Assembly (NCBI RefSeq): GCF_014696355.1 | Contig: NZ_JACJQA010000045.1 | Coordinates: 124,001 to 188,000 of the forward strand | Length of the DNA stretch: 64,000 nucleotides | Source of the DNA: Pseudanabaena sp. FACHB-1998 | Lineage (GTDB): Bacteria > Cyanobacteriota > Cyanobacteriia > Pseudanabaenales > Pseudanabaenaceae | Direction: 5' to 3' | In this document: positions 16,447 to 26,874 of the stretch, piece by piece | Layout: each line of letters opens with the position of its first letter | How positions within the stretch are numbered: the stretch's first letter is position 1 | Made by a program: the position numbers and the translations under genes | Notes under the pieces: generated by a model | What the model saw: only the letters and a program-made list of their open reading frames with translations | Database searches by the model: none | What the model was told of the DNA's origin: nothing

Positions 16447-19400
16447 ATGTCTTTAGGCTTCAAGATCATTTATGGCTATGCGATCGCCTTGGGAATCAGT
16501 TGCTTAGGTACTGTTGCGGGTTTACTGGTGGGTAATGACATCCAGCAGCAAGCTCTGAACCTCAGCCACGAAGCTTCCCTTCAACGATCATTTCTTAATA
16601 CACTTCAGATCGAAGTTTTACGTCAACGTCCTATTCAACAACTGTCACCTTATCTTGCCGATCCTATCGAATTTCGGAGAGAGAGTGATAAATTCTTGCA
16701 AAGAAATGACCAAATATTAATACTTTTAAAACAGCATATCGCTACCCCCAAAGATAAAAGCCTGAAAGGATTGAATAATCTGGTAGCAGAATATGAAGTA
16801 ATCATTCAACAGTTAAATCAGGAATCAAAACAAACTTTCAATAGGATAGAAATACTTTCTCGCAATCCTACCCCCGAAAATATAGTTGCCGCAGAATTAC
16901 TATTAGTAAAATTTGCCAAAAATCCTTACTTTCTACAAGTTACTCAATACCTCGATCGCTTTGCCCCCTTTAATGAGCTAGCCGAAAAGTACGAGCGAGA
17001 GGCGGATGTTTATCTAGGCGAATCTAAAACAATTCGTGCCCAGATCTTGGCTTATAGCTTATTTCTATCCGCCCTAACTGCCATTACCTTTGCGTTATTT
17101 GCGAACCGTGAGATCAATCGATCTCAAGCCAAAGCCTATCAAAAGCTGCAAAACCAATTAAGCGAACAGGAGCAAGCCGAGGAAAAACTTCGCCAAAGCG
17201 AACAACGTTATGCCACCCTTGCCGCTAGTGTACCCGTTGGCATTTTTCGGACTGATGATCAAGGCGCTTGTATTTACGTCAATCAACGCTGTTGTGAGAT
17301 TGCAGGCTTAAATCTGGATAATTCTTTGGGTTTTTCGTGGCATCAAGCCATTCATCCTGATGATGCCAAACAAGTAGTCCTAGAAGCGCGAAGGGCGATC
17401 GCAGAGAATCGTCCTTTTCAAATGGAATATCGTTTTTTGCGAACCGATGGTTCCATAATCTGGGTATTGGTGCAAACCAATGCGGAAATTGATACTTCAG
17501 GGCAAATAATTGGCTATGTAGGTACGATTACAGATATTAGCGATCGCAAACAAACGGAAAATGCTCTGCGAAGAAGTGAATCTCATCAAAGAGCTTTAAT
17601 TAAAGCTCTGCCTGATTTGCTGATTCGCATGAATAGAGAAGGATTGTATTTAGAGTTTGTTTCGACACCAAATTTCTCGATATTGGGCAATTTACCAGAT
17701 CAGTTAGGAAATCATTTATCGAATGTATTACCGCCGATAGCTGCACAAAGAAGGTTAGAAAGCATTTATCGCGCTTTGTCAACTAATTCTATGCAGATCT
17801 ACGAACAGGATCTTTCCATTGATGATCGCACTCAAATAGAAGAGGTCAGAATCGTTCCCTATAGCGAAGATGAGGTTTTAGTTTTAGTTCGGGATATTAG
17901 CGATCGCAAACAAGCCCAAAGTCAATTACAGCTGCTCAATCAAAGTCTGGAGGTTAAAGTCCAAGAACGTACTGCCGAGCTACAGGCTAGAGAAAGGGAA
18001 CTGCAAAAGCTATCGGAACGCTTACAGCTTGCTTTAAGATCAGGGGCTTTTGGTTCGTGGGAATGGGATATTGCGAATAAATCAGTGATTTGGGACGAGC
18101 GGATGTATGAGTTATATGGTCTTCCTTTACAGGACTCTTCCCAACTTGCGTCTGCTTGGATGAACGTGATCCATCCCGAAGACCGAGCTAGGGTGAAGGA
18201 TGTGGTCAGGAAAACTGTCTTAGGAGAAATTGAATGTGAGTTGGAATTTCGAGTGGTTTTACCCGATGGCACGATTCGATTTATTAAAGCCTATGCCATG
18301 GTGGCGCGAGATTCTCAAGGCAATCCTCAAACGTTGACAGGAGTTAATTTTGATATTAGCGATCGCAAGCGCCTAGAGCAGGAGCAAATAAAAGCCACGC
18401 GCTTAAAAGATGAATTCTTAGCCAATATGAGCCATGAACTTCGCACACCGCTTAATGCGATCATCGGTATTACGGAAGGCTTGCAAGAACAGGTTTATGG
18501 CAATATGAATGAACGTCAGATTAAAGCCTTAAAAACTGTCGAGCGGAGTGGTTCACATCTACTGGAATTGATTAATGATATATTGGATGTTGCGAAAATT
18601 GAGGCAGGGCGCATTGAACTACAATATACCTACGCTTCCATTAATCATCTTTGTCAATCTAGTGTCGCTTTTATTAATCAGCAAGCTTCTCAAAAAGATA
18701 TTCAAATCAAAATTCAAGTTCAGCCGAATTTGCCTGAAATATATTTAGATAATCGCAGGATTCGGCAAGTATTAATAAACCTGCTCAATAATGCTGTTAA
18801 ATTTACTCCTAATCGCGGTTATATTCAACTAGAGGCTTCTCTTGTCTGCGATCCCCCAGACGATCAACTTCCTTCACAATATATTCAAATCGCGATTATT
18901 GATACAGGGATTGGGATTGCTGCGGAGAATATCCCTAAACTCTTTCAGCCTTTTGTCCAAATTGATAGCGCTCTCAATCGCCAGTACAGTGGCACGGGTT
19001 TGGGATTGACTTTAGTACGTCAAATTGTCGAGTTACATGGAGGCAATGTCAGCGTAACTAGTGAGGTGGGTATCGGTAGCTGCTTTGTGTTTCAGTTGCC
19101 CTATAAGCCTAAGGAGGTAATCAATGATTTTGAAAATCCCATCTATCAATCTGAATCTTCACAACCTATAAACCAAGATGCAGCTTTAGTAACTTCTACA
19201 TTAGCCTCTACTAACCACGAAGTTCATGATCGCCAGCCCTTAATTTTATTGGTGGAAGATAACGAAGCTAATGTGATCACCTTTTCATCTTATCTAGAAG
19301 CTCATGGCTATAGGATCATCTTTGCAAGTAATGGAGAGCAAGCGATCGCCCTCACTCAAAGCCATCATCCTGACTTAATCTTAATGGATATTCAAATGCC

Positions 19401-19593
19401 TGTCATGGACGGATTAGAAGCAACCAGACACATTCGCCGCGATCCTAATAGTTTAAATATTCCGATCATTGCCATCACGGCTTTAGCAATGGAAGGCGAT
19501 CGCGAAGCTTGCCTAGATGCGGGGGCTAACGCTTATCTTACCAAGCCAATTAAATTACAAGAACTAGCAATCGTCATGAAAAGTTTTTTATAA
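16447..19593 (+). CDS. Hybrid sensor histidine kinase with three PAS domains and a receiver
   Basis: The 1048-residue protein should sense a signal at the membrane and in the cytoplasm, then relay phosphate internally. A first membrane helix (about 5-28), an external helical region (29-195) and a second helix (about 198-216) come first. PAS domains follow at about 250-375, 378-485 and 520-645. H663 in NMSHELRTP is the phosphorylated histidine, the ATPase covers about 700-880, and the C-terminal receiver has D981 in LILMDIQMP. In-frame TGA and TAA codons directly precede the ATG, so this start or a later one must be used. Its two flanking neighbours are the CHAT modules; a link to them is possible but not shown by the sequence. 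Confidence 0.88.
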   Translation: MSLGFKIIYGYAIALGISCLGTVAGLLVGNDIQQQALNLSHEASLQRSFLNTLQIEVLRQRPIQQLSPYLADPIEFRRESDKFLQRNDQILILLKQHIATPKDKSLKGLNNLVAEYEVIIQQLNQESKQTFNRIEILSRNPTPENIVAAELLLVKFAKNPYFLQVTQYLDRFAPFNELAEKYEREADVYLGESKTIRAQILAYSLFLSALTAITFALFANREINRSQAKAYQKLQNQLSEQEQAEEKLRQSEQRYATLAASVPVGIFRTDDQGACIYVNQRCCEIAGLNLDNSLGFSWHQAIHPDDAKQVVLEARRAIAENRPFQMEYRFLRTDGSIIWVLVQTNAEIDTSGQIIGYVGTITDISDRKQTENALRRSESHQRALIKALPDLLIRMNREGLYLEFVSTPNFSILGNLPDQLGNHLSNVLPPIAAQRRLESIYRALSTNSMQIYEQDLSIDDRTQIEEVRIVPYSEDEVLVLVRDISDRKQAQSQLQLLNQSLEVKVQERTAELQARERELQKLSERLQLALRSGAFGSWEWDIANKSVIWDERMYELYGLPLQDSSQLASAWMNVIHPEDRARVKDVVRKTVLGEIECELEFRVVLPDGTIRFIKAYAMVARDSQGNPQTLTGVNFDISDRKRLEQEQIKATRLKDEFLANMSHELRTPLNAIIGITEGLQEQVYGNMNERQIKALKTVERSGSHLLELINDILDVAKIEAGRIELQYTYASINHLCQSSVAFINQQASQKDIQIKIQVQPNLPEIYLDNRRIRQVLINLLNNAVKFTPNRGYIQLEASLVCDPPDDQLPSQYIQIAIIDTGIGIAAENIPKLFQPFVQIDSALNRQYSGTGLGLTLVRQIVELHGGNVSVTSEVGIGSCFVFQLPYKPKEVINDFENPIYQSESSQPINQDAALVTSTLASTNHEVHDRQPLILLVEDNEANVITFSSYLEAHGYRIIFASNGEQAIALTQSHHPDLILMDIQMPVMDGLEATRHIRRDPNSLNIPIIAITALAMEGDREACLDAGANAYLTKPIKLQELAIVMKSFL

Positions 19594-19618
19594 CTGATGT
19601 TCCGTGGAACGAATATCC
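19592..19618. repeat. Lone end of a family 3 repeat
   Basis: AACTGATGTTCCGTGGAACG followed by AATATCC matches the outer arm of the repeat at 9806-9959 with one change in the first 18 bases. It overlaps the stop codon of the hybrid kinase gene. No matching second arm is visible nearby. Confidence 0.6.
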
Positions 19619-19699
19619 TAACTATAATAGCGCCTTGTAAGTAAAGTGGCGATCGCTAAACTCATCAACCAAAAGTTGCGATCGCTAAATGAAAAACCC

Positions 19700-22600
19700 T
19701 CATTCCTCATTCCTCAATTGCTCAAGAACTTCTTTGGTGAAGATTTCAGAGGGAGGTTTACCTGCACGTAATTCCTCAACCCATCGCTGACGGATTACTC
19801 TATATTTAGCTTTATTAGATTCCGTATCAGTATCCAGCCATTTCAAGAATGCTTGAAAGTCTTCAATTGCACCCTCAATATCGCCAGTAATTGCTCTAGC
19901 AAGTCCTCGACTGTCTTGATACCAGCCTTTATCGCTTGAAGAAGTAAGATCGACCGCTTTTTCACAAGCATACAAAACTTCTCTAACCTGCCCTGCAAGA
20001 CTACCATGCCAACATAGACTGTTGTAAGCAGCGCTATATTTGGGATCAATGGCAATCGCTTGACGATAGGCGGTGATCGCTTCGTCTAGTTTATTTTGTT
20101 TGGCAAGTGCAAGCCCCAGATTTCTGTAAGCAAAAGAATATTTGGGGGAGAAGTTAATGGCTTGACGATAGGCGGTGATCGCTGCGTCTAGTTTATTTTG
20201 TTTGGCAAGGACATCGCCTAAACTGTTATAAGCAGCAGGATATTGGGGGGAGAAGTTAATGGCTTGGCGGTAGGCATCGATTGCTTCGTCTAGTTTATTT
20301 TGTTTGGCAAGTGCAAGCCCCAGATTTCTGTGAGCAATATGAGATTTGGGTGAGATAGAGATCGCTTGATTATATGCTTTGATTGCTTCGTCTAGTTTAT
20401 TTTGTTTGGCAAGTGCAATACCAATTTTGTTATAAGCAGAAAAATATTTTGGGTTGACAACTGTGGCTTGGCGGTAGGTTGCGATTGCTTCATCTACTTT
20501 TGTTTGAGAAAGTAGAATATCTCCAATTTCGAGGTACGAAGGGAACATTTTGGGTTCAATATCAATGGCTTGACGATAGGCGGCGATCGCTTCTTCTGGT
20601 TTGTTTTGAGCATTGAGAACAACAGCCAAATTATGATAATGATTAGGACTCCGAGATCCCAACTTAATTAAAGTTCTATAATCATCTGCCGCCTCAGGAT
20701 ACATACGCATTTTGTTATAGTAAAGCTTGGCTCTTTCTTCCAAAGCCTTATAATCACTGGGATTTGCTCGCAGTTCTGCATTCCAGTATGCTAAAGCCTC
20801 ATCATTATCTACTAGATATTCAGCTAAATTGAACTTTAGGAATCCTTTTACATTATTTACATTATTTGTTAGCTCACTGAGGTTTATTTTCTGTTTCTGC
20901 AATTCACTTGTAATACCGATGAGTAAAGCAGATTTTTTCTGAACATTTTGATCTGCTTCTTGCAGCTTAAGTTCCGAATCATTCAGCTTAGCTACTGAAA
21001 TTTTAATATTCTCCTCAGATTCTAATTTAACTTTCTCAGCCAATTGCCTCATCTCAAATACTTTCAGCTTAGCCTTATTTGTTATAGTTTCCGCCTCTTT
21101 TTTTGTATTGAGAATCTTCTCATTGGCTTCATTTTGAGCTTTTTGAGTTAGCTCTTTTGACTCTTTCTCAATTTTGGGAATTCTATTATTTGCCTCATCA
21201 ACCTCCTTTGCAGCCTTAACAGCCCAAACGCTTGCGATGCTGGCAGCAACAAGCGTTACTGCCAAAATAATTGAGCCAATTCTCACCCTTTGCTTTGCAG
21301 TCTGCTCAGCCTCAATCAAGATTAGATTTGCTCCTTCGGCTGTCTCCCTTGCTAAGCGTTCTGCCTCCAATTGGAGATCCATTTCTTGTCTCTGCATTTC
21401 TCGACTTTCACGCAAAAACTGCTCATCCCCTTCACTGAGCCGCTTTCCTGTCGCCCATATCTCCGCCTCCACTAGCGCCTGTCCTCGCAACAGAAAATCC
21501 TGATTTTGTCCCTGATCTGTCTCCAGTAGCCATGCTCGAAAAGCCTCTCCATAAAACGCTGGACGCAAATCCGCTAAAGCTCGCTCCACCCATCGCTGAT
21601 TGAATACCGCCGCATAAATAGGGTTATAAATCATCAGTCTGTCATCATGTTTAACAGCCAACCCCGTCAAACGCAACTGGATTTGCTCATAACTATCATC
21701 AGCTTTGATTCCCTCTTCCCCATTATTCAAATCGGAATTCCCTAAAATCTGCTGATACAAACCTAACAATTGTCCTCTTCCCCGTTCATCAATCCTTAAA
21801 ACCCGATCCTGCAAAGTCTTCAAATGTTGTGGTACGTCCTGAGCTTCCCAATTATTAATAATGCAAACCTGAACTATTTGGGCGATCCATCCTGCAACAT
21901 CTTCTCCAACCAAACCATGCCCATCATCCACTTCTCGAATCACTAAACTCAGCAACTTCTGCGTCAAAAAGGGCTGTCCCCCCGTCCATTTCAACACCTC
22001 ATTCATAACTACTGATGGATCGCTAACTTTACCCTCCAAGCCGATCGCTAAAGGCTGTACCTCCGACAAGAGAAACCCCCCCATCTCGATCGCCACTCCA
22101 ATATTAAAAGCAGAGTGATTTTGACCGCGTATCAAATCGCTCGGTGTAGTAACACCAACAAAAGCAAAGGACAAACGATTATAATTTGGTTCTTGGGTGC
22201 GATTTTCGTAAAACGAACGAATCAACATGAAAAAGTCATCTGCTCTAAATTGTAGATTGAGCAAGTTATCGATCTCTTCCACAAAAATGACGATTGGCTG
22301 CGAAATCTCAACTAAAAGAACCTTAGAAATAAAATCGCTCAAGCATCGTACAGGCGAAAGTAACGGTCTAGCTTCCCACCAAGTTTCCAGATCGAAGCTG
22401 TCCTCTAATCCAAAACTTTCTACAAGACTGCTAATCACACTGGCATACCACTGCGATTGATCTAGCTGCGTACCGATCGTCTGTGGATCGAGTGTCGCAC
22501 AACGTATCCCATCCCTCTCTAACTTTTGAATCGTCCGCACCCGCAAGCTTGACTTCCCCATCTGCCGCGAATTAAACACATAACAACATTCCCCCGCCTT

Positions 22601-22726
22601 CAGTCGCTCAAAAAGTTCCCGATCCGCCTGTCGCTCCACATAGGTAAGTGCATCCGCAGGCAAGCTACCACCCACGCGGTAGACTGAATTGTTAGCTAAT
22701 GGCTCGTTAGATGATTCTGAAGACAT
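19700..22726 (-). CDS. AAA-like (AAA_35-type) ATPase with membrane segment and TPR array
   Basis: The 1008-residue protein begins like the 10007-11872 protein ([18 protein letters not shown], Walker A RQMGKSSL near 54-61, Walker [13 protein letters not shown] near 145-156). A single membrane helix near 482-505 ([18 protein letters not shown]) is followed by a long coiled coil and then about eight tetratricopeptide repeats (about 690-930). The TPR part is thus held to a membrane and should bind proteins or peptides. The start lies 6 bp after the CHAT-ATPase gene on the same strand. Four TPR units are almost identical in DNA with a 102-bp period. The family ATPase is used here as a signal-dependent switch; the effector role is inference. 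Confidence 0.85.
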   Translation of the reverse strand: MSSESSNEPLANNSVYRVGGSLPADALTYVERQADRELFERLKAGECCYVFNSRQMGKSSLRVRTIQKLERDGIRCATLDPQTIGTQLDQSQWYASVISSLVESFGLEDSFDLETWWEARPLLSPVRCLSDFISKVLLVEISQPIVIFVEEIDNLLNLQFRADDFFMLIRSFYENRTQEPNYNRLSFAFVGVTTPSDLIRGQNHSAFNIGVAIEMGGFLLSEVQPLAIGLEGKVSDPSVVMNEVLKWTGGQPFLTQKLLSLVIREVDDGHGLVGEDVAGWIAQIVQVCIINNWEAQDVPQHLKTLQDRVLRIDERGRGQLLGLYQQILGNSDLNNGEEGIKADDSYEQIQLRLTGLAVKHDDRLMIYNPIYAAVFNQRWVERALADLRPAFYGEAFRAWLLETDQGQNQDFLLRGQALVEAEIWATGKRLSEGDEQFLRESREMQRQEMDLQLEAERLARETAEGANLILIEAEQTAKQRVRIGSIILAVTLVAASIASVWAVKAAKEVDEANNRIPKIEKESKELTQKAQNEANEKILNTKKEAETITNKAKLKVFEMRQLAEKVKLESEENIKISVAKLNDSELKLQEADQNVQKKSALLIGITSELQKQKINLSELTNNVNNVKGFLKFNLAEYLVDNDEALAYWNAELRANPSDYKALEERAKLYYNKMRMYPEAADDYRTLIKLGSRSPNHYHNLAVVLNAQNKPEEAIAAYRQAIDIEPKMFPSYLEIGDILLSQTKVDEAIATYRQATVVNPKYFSAYNKIGIALAKQNKLDEAIKAYNQAISISPKSHIAHRNLGLALAKQNKLDEAIDAYRQAINFSPQYPAAYNSLGDVLAKQNKLDAAITAYRQAINFSPKYSFAYRNLGLALAKQNKLDEAITAYRQAIAIDPKYSAAYNSLCWHGSLAGQVREVLYACEKAVDLTSSSDKGWYQDSRGLARAITGDIEGAIEDFQAFLKWLDTDTESNKAKYRVIRQRWVEELRAGKPPSEIFTKEVLEQLRNEE
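20030..20440 (-). repeat. Tandem 102-bp TPR-coding repeats
   Basis: The segment TAGTTTATTTTGTTTGGCAA recurs at about 20087, 20189, 20291 and 20393, exactly 102 bp (34 codons) apart. The flanking bases are also nearly alike, more than needed for TPR function. This points to recent duplication or gene conversion within the array. Confidence 0.9.
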
Positions 22727-22732
22727 AATCTA

Positions 22733-24331
22733 CTAGCTCAACCTATCTTTAAAATATAAGCGATATAAATTGCATCGAGATACAATATCGTTACCTTGCC
22801 GTTTTATCAATCCCATACTGTCCAGTTTAAAAGCCTCCTTCGATCCCAATCTGGTTGCACTATCAGCATTGACAACCTTGAGCATCGCCACCACCAGTTC
22901 AGGATTAGCCTCCAACTGCTGCAACCTCTCATTAAGATAATCTCCAAAAATTCCCTCTTCCGTCGGTGCAGTGCGTACCAATTCCTCAAGCCCGATATCA
23001 TCATGGGCAATGCGATCGATCGCCTTCTGTACTAAATAAGGATGTCCACCGATCATATCCATCAATTGAGCAGTTTCTAACTCAACCCAAGACAATCCAT
23101 AGGCATTCGCTAGGGCTAATACTTCTAGCGCTTCTAGCTCACCTAGCTCAATGGGCAATCCTACATTAAACGGTGATTGGTTAATATTGTGTGCAGCATA
23201 GGACTCCTGCGAATAAACAATCATCTGGCGTAACTTACCCCAGACTTTACTGGTGTTTACCTTCTCGAACCAACCACGCAACAATCCGCAAAAGTCAGCT
23301 TCAACATCAGGATGTCTAAACACGCAGTCGAAGTTATCGATCGCAATCACCAACGGCGAATCATCACTATTCAAAAAGAACTTTTCGACATACTTCGTGC
23401 AGTTTGTATTTGCACCCAAAAAGCCTTTCCAAGCATCTTCAGGACGTTGCTCGATCTCCAAGCAGTCACCGACATAAGCGCAGAACCATTGCAAAAACTT
23501 ATTAATATCCGCAAATATTTCCCTATTCGCCTCGCGCAAATCAATCACTGCTGTACGATATCCTTGCTGGGTGGCATATTCTAAGACTCGCCCCATCATC
23601 ATTGACTTCCCCATGCGTTCAGGTGATTTGATCCTGATCAAAGTCCCCGCCTTTATCACTTCCTCATAACAACGCTGCTCTAAACGCGATCGAACAATGT
23701 AAAAGTATCCATTACTTTCTATTACTGAACTATCAGAATTAATTGGTTTGGAATTAATCGTGATAGATGGGTGACGCTTTAGCAATACAGGTGTTAACTC
23801 TTCAGGAATCCCCTCTAATTTGATCGCAGTTACTCCTGAATTAAAAGCCTCCTCAATCGAGTAATTAGCCCAAATCGCCTTATAAAAGCCCTCTGCAAAT
23901 TTCCGCGCCGCTTGATCCCCAATCTTTTGATTCATCCCAATCACGTAGGGAATATGTTGACAAATTGCCTCCGCTTGAACTACTGCATAGCAAGCATTCA
24001 ACACCACGCATTGAATTTGTTTGGTAAATAGTTTAAACAAATCCGTCAAGGACTCAGTACTAATTCCCTTAACTCCCCCATCCTCATTCTCAAAAGCCAA
24101 ACCCCACTCACCGCCCCCATGTCCTGAAAAATGCAAAATCTGAGGTTTGAGATTGTATAGATATGTCTGTAAATCTTGGGGACGCACCGCACCACGCGAC
24201 TCGATCGCAAAGTTATCTCGATTTGGCGATCGCTCTAATGTTGTGCGAATTTCTTCCACCTCTTTATCTAGCCGTAACCGATCTGTATCGAGAGGATTTG
24301 CCGCCAGAATCAAGATTTTTCTTATCGTCAT
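22733..24331 (-). CDS. CHAT-domain protease fused to a STAND-like ATPase (second copy)
   Basis: This 532-residue protein is a paralogue of 14588-16195. CHAT residues H71 (in ILHFSGHG) and C114 (in VVLNACYAV) fall at the same numbers in both when the ATG at 24331 is used, which supports this start over a GTG five codons upstream. The ATPase has RMGKSM in Walker A position and LVIAIDNFD in Walker B position, and the C terminus again has GGHPYLVQKA. It is followed after 6 bp by the ATPase-TPR gene. In known CHAT systems the protease is held inactive until a sensor fires; the trigger here is not visible. Confidence 0.88.
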   Translation of the reverse strand: MTIRKILILAANPLDTDRLRLDKEVEEIRTTLERSPNRDNFAIESRGAVRPQDLQTYLYNLKPQILHFSGHGGGEWGLAFENEDGGVKGISTESLTDLFKLFTKQIQCVVLNACYAVVQAEAICQHIPYVIGMNQKIGDQAARKFAEGFYKAIWANYSIEEAFNSGVTAIKLEGIPEELTPVLLKRHPSITINSKPINSDSSVIESNGYFYIVRSRLEQRCYEEVIKAGTLIRIKSPERMGKSMMMGRVLEYATQQGYRTAVIDLREANREIFADINKFLQWFCAYVGDCLEIEQRPEDAWKGFLGANTNCTKYVEKFFLNSDDSPLVIAIDNFDCVFRHPDVEADFCGLLRGWFEKVNTSKVWGKLRQMIVYSQESYAAHNINQSPFNVGLPIELGELEALEVLALANAYGLSWVELETAQLMDMIGGHPYLVQKAIDRIAHDDIGLEELVRTAPTEEGIFGDYLNERLQQLEANPELVVAMLKVVNADSATRLGSKEAFKLDSMGLIKRQGNDIVSRCNLYRLYFKDRLS

Positions 24332-24427
24332 ACGATTCGGTTGCACTTAAACTTTTTATTTAGCTCATCTCAAAATCATACAATGCTTTCAATAAAAAAA
24401 GATGCTGTGGCTGTAGCTCTTTAAGTC

Positions 24428-24478
24428 AACTCGAATAGAGAATTACAGCGCTTTGCGCTGTAATTCTCTATTCGAGTT
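24428..24478. terminator. Palindrome at the end of the dedA gene
   Basis: A 24-bp perfect stem (AACTCGAATAGAGAATTACA and complement around GCGCTTTGCGC) with a TTT loop. Its last base is the last base of the dedA stop codon. It probably terminates dedA; the divergent CHAT gene starts 97 bp upstream. Confidence 0.75.
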
Positions 24479-25092
24479 TAGTTTTTGGATTTATCCTTGG
24501 TTGGTAGTAAATGTATCACCGAAGGCACTATAGAAATGACCACGATCGCTAGAGTAATTGGTAATAAGTATTTATCCACATCAGGAATACTTTTACCCAA
24601 AACAAACCCCAACATTGATAAACCAGAAGTCCAAATTAATCCCCCTAATAAATTGAACTGAAAGAAAGTTCCATAGTCCATTCTGCCAATACCTGCCACA
24701 ATAGGCGCAAAGGTACGAACCACTGGTAAAAATCTGGCTATTACAATTGTTTTTTTGCCGTGTTTGTCGTAAAACTTTTGGGCTTTAATGATGTGATCTT
24801 TATGGAAAAAGAGAGAATCTTCTTTAGAAAACAACTTATGCCCAAATCGCTTTCCAGTTGCATAGCCGACATTATCACCAATTACAGCACAGATAAAACA
24901 GCCAATTATTAAAGCGAATATATTTAACAAACCTTGCGAAGCTAAAAAACCTGCCGCAAAGAGAAGGGAATCCCCGGGCAGAAAGAAACCAACTAGTAGT
25001 CCTGATTCGGCAAAAACGATTGACCAGATGGCTAAATGACCACCAACAAATCCTAGAGAATCAACTAACTGTTTGGGTTCTAAAATATTCAC
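24478..25092 (-). CDS. DedA family membrane protein
   Basis: The 204-residue protein is a DedA/SNARE-associated-type membrane protein with about five hydrophobic segments. The family signature is seen in VFAESGLLVGFFLPGDSLLF near 26-45 and in FLPVVRTFAPIVAGIGRM near 122-139. DedA proteins are thought to act as lipid flippases, for example for undecaprenyl phosphate, and to support membrane homeostasis; uppP, in the same lipid cycle, is elsewhere in this window. The start ATG at 25092 has no alternative nearby. Confidence 0.92.
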   Translation of the reverse strand: MNILEPKQLVDSLGFVGGHLAIWSIVFAESGLLVGFFLPGDSLLFAAGFLASQGLLNIFALIIGCFICAVIGDNVGYATGKRFGHKLFSKEDSLFFHKDHIIKAQKFYDKHGKKTIVIARFLPVVRTFAPIVAGIGRMDYGTFFQFNLLGGLIWTSGLSMLGFVLGKSIPDVDKYLLPITLAIVVISIVPSVIHLLPTKDKSKN

Positions 25093-25195
25093 AATTTTTT
25101 ATGGAGTATTTTTTAAGAAATTTGACTATGAGTATATAGCAATCATTTGAAATTTTGATTGTCCTAAATTTAAATGCAGCACAAAGCACTCCGCC

Positions 25196-25256
25196 CAAAC
25201 CAAGGGATTCTCTAAAAGTGTTGCAGAACAGCACTTTTAGAGAATCCCTTGGTTTG
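25196..25256. terminator. Long palindrome at the end of glcD
   Basis: A 61-bp hairpin with arms CAAACCAAGGGATTCTCTAA and the reverse complement, separated by a small loop and one wobble pair. It lies 1 bp beyond the glcD stop, between convergent glcD and the dedA start region, and can stop transcription of glcD. Confidence 0.75.
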
Positions 25257-25257
25257 C

Positions 25258-26751
25258 TTAAAAACGATCTACTAATTTGTATTTGGCATCGTGTATTGGC
25301 TTGGCTCCTTCGCCACAGGTGCGCGGCGTTGGCAAAATCTTGGTTGGATTCGCAATCCCTTGGCGATCAAAAACATCTCTGACCCATCGCATCGTTTCTA
25401 GATCGGACTCGCTAAACATTTCTGGCATATAACATTTCTTATCTGCGCCAATACCATGTTCTCCTGAAATACTTCCACCCACTTTTACGCAGAGCTTGAG
25501 AATTTCGCCACCTAGTTCCTCTACAGTTTCCAATGCTCCAGCTTCCGCATTGTTATACAAAATCAAAGGATGAAGGTTTCCATCACCTGCATGGAAAACA
25601 TTGGCAACATGGTAGCCATATTTTTCGCTCAGTTTGGCAATTTCTTGGAGGACATAGGTAAGTTTAGTCCGTGGAATTACGCCATCTTGAACGTAATAAT
25701 CAGGACTAAGGCGACCCATGGCGGCAAAGGCAGCCTTTCGTCCCTTCCACAGGCGCAAGCGTTGCTCAGGGTCGATCGCGGTGGTGACATTTCTCGCACC
25801 ATTCTGCAAACAAATTGCTTCAACCCGTTTAGAATTTTCTGCCACTTCGCTCTCTAATCCATCAATTTCTATTAAGAGAATGGAAGCGGCATCACGGGGA
25901 TAGCAGTTAGTCGCGACGGTATCTTCAACGGCATTGATACTCATGTTATCCATGATTTCCATCCCCCCGGGAATAATGCCTGCACTGATGACATCGGAGA
26001 CAGTGGAACCTGCGGCTTCTACGGTCGTGAAATCGGCTAAGAGAACTTGAATAGATTCTGCGGACTTGAGAATTTTCAGAGTTACCTCAGTGGCAATGCC
26101 CAGAGTACCTTCAGAACCGACGAAAATTCCTGTGAGGTCATAGCCCGGACTTTCGGGGATTTTGCTGCCAATATCTTGAATTGTGCCATCAGGTAAAACG
26201 ATTTTCGCACCGAGGACGTGATTAGTCGTCACCCCATATTTCAAGCAATGCACACCTCCTGAGTTTTCGGCAACGTTGCCACCGATGGAACAAATAACTT
26301 GACTAGAAGGATCGGGGGCATAATAGAAGCCTGCGCCGCTTACGGCTTGGGTCACCCAATTATTAATCACCCCCGGTTGAACGACAACGCGCTGATTTTC
26401 CAAATCAATTTCTAAGATCTTTCTCATGCGGGAGGTGACGATCAAGACGGAATCGGGAATGGGCAAAGCCCCTCCTGACAAGCCTGTTCCTGAGCCTCTT
26501 GCTACAAAGGGAACTTGGTAGCGATCGCATATTTTTAAGACTGCCGATACTTCCTCTGTCGTATTTGGCAGTACCACGAGGGCAGGTTGTTGCTTATAGC
26601 TGGTTAGTCCATCGCATTCATAGGCGATTAATTCTTCGCGAGTCCGCACCACGTAGCGATCGCCCACAATGCCAATAAAAGCAGTGGTGATCGCTTGCCA
26701 GTCAATATTTTTTGATGAAGAGGTACTTGGATTTGTAGCGATCGCGGTCAT
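25258..26751 (-). CDS. glcD: Glycolate oxidase / glycolate dehydrogenase subunit GlcD
   Basis: The 497-residue FAD-binding protein should oxidise glycolate to glyoxylate, the entry step of photorespiratory metabolism. Features are FVARGSGTGLSGGALP near 94-109 (FAD pyrophosphate binding), SVLIVTSRM, SIGGNVAENSGGVHCLKYG near 153-171, and the C-terminal lines VFHAGDGNLHPLILY near 391-405 and SGEHGIGADKK near 434-444. The length is usual for GlcD. No glcE or glcF is adjacent, as is normal in cyanobacteria. A D-lactate dehydrogenase role cannot be ruled out by sequence alone. gcvH in the same window works later in the pathway. Confidence 0.88.
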   Translation of the reverse strand: MTAIATNPSTSSSKNIDWQAITTAFIGIVGDRYVVRTREELIAYECDGLTSYKQQPALVVLPNTTEEVSAVLKICDRYQVPFVARGSGTGLSGGALPIPDSVLIVTSRMRKILEIDLENQRVVVQPGVINNWVTQAVSGAGFYYAPDPSSQVICSIGGNVAENSGGVHCLKYGVTTNHVLGAKIVLPDGTIQDIGSKIPESPGYDLTGIFVGSEGTLGIATEVTLKILKSAESIQVLLADFTTVEAAGSTVSDVISAGIIPGGMEIMDNMSINAVEDTVATNCYPRDAASILLIEIDGLESEVAENSKRVEAICLQNGARNVTTAIDPEQRLRLWKGRKAAFAAMGRLSPDYYVQDGVIPRTKLTYVLQEIAKLSEKYGYHVANVFHAGDGNLHPLILYNNAEAGALETVEELGGEILKLCVKVGGSISGEHGIGADKKCYMPEMFSESDLETMRWVRDVFDRQGIANPTKILPTPRTCGEGAKPIHDAKYKLVDRF

Positions 26752-26820
26752 GGTTTATTAGCTAAATTATGGCTGAGGATAACGACTACACCTATCTTAC
26801 AGCGATTTGCAATAGACGGA

Positions 26821-26874
26821 TTTGATTTTTAATATACAAACGGGATAATAATCCGTTTGTACATTAAAATCAAA
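26821..26874 (-). terminator. Hairpin at the end of the 26870-27331 gene
   Basis: The arms TTTGATTTTTAATATACAAA and ACATTAAAATCAAA with the inner stem CGGGAT / ATCCG make an imperfect hairpin. It overlaps the stop codon of the minus-strand gene and lies behind the convergent side of glcD's promoter region. Confidence 0.55.
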
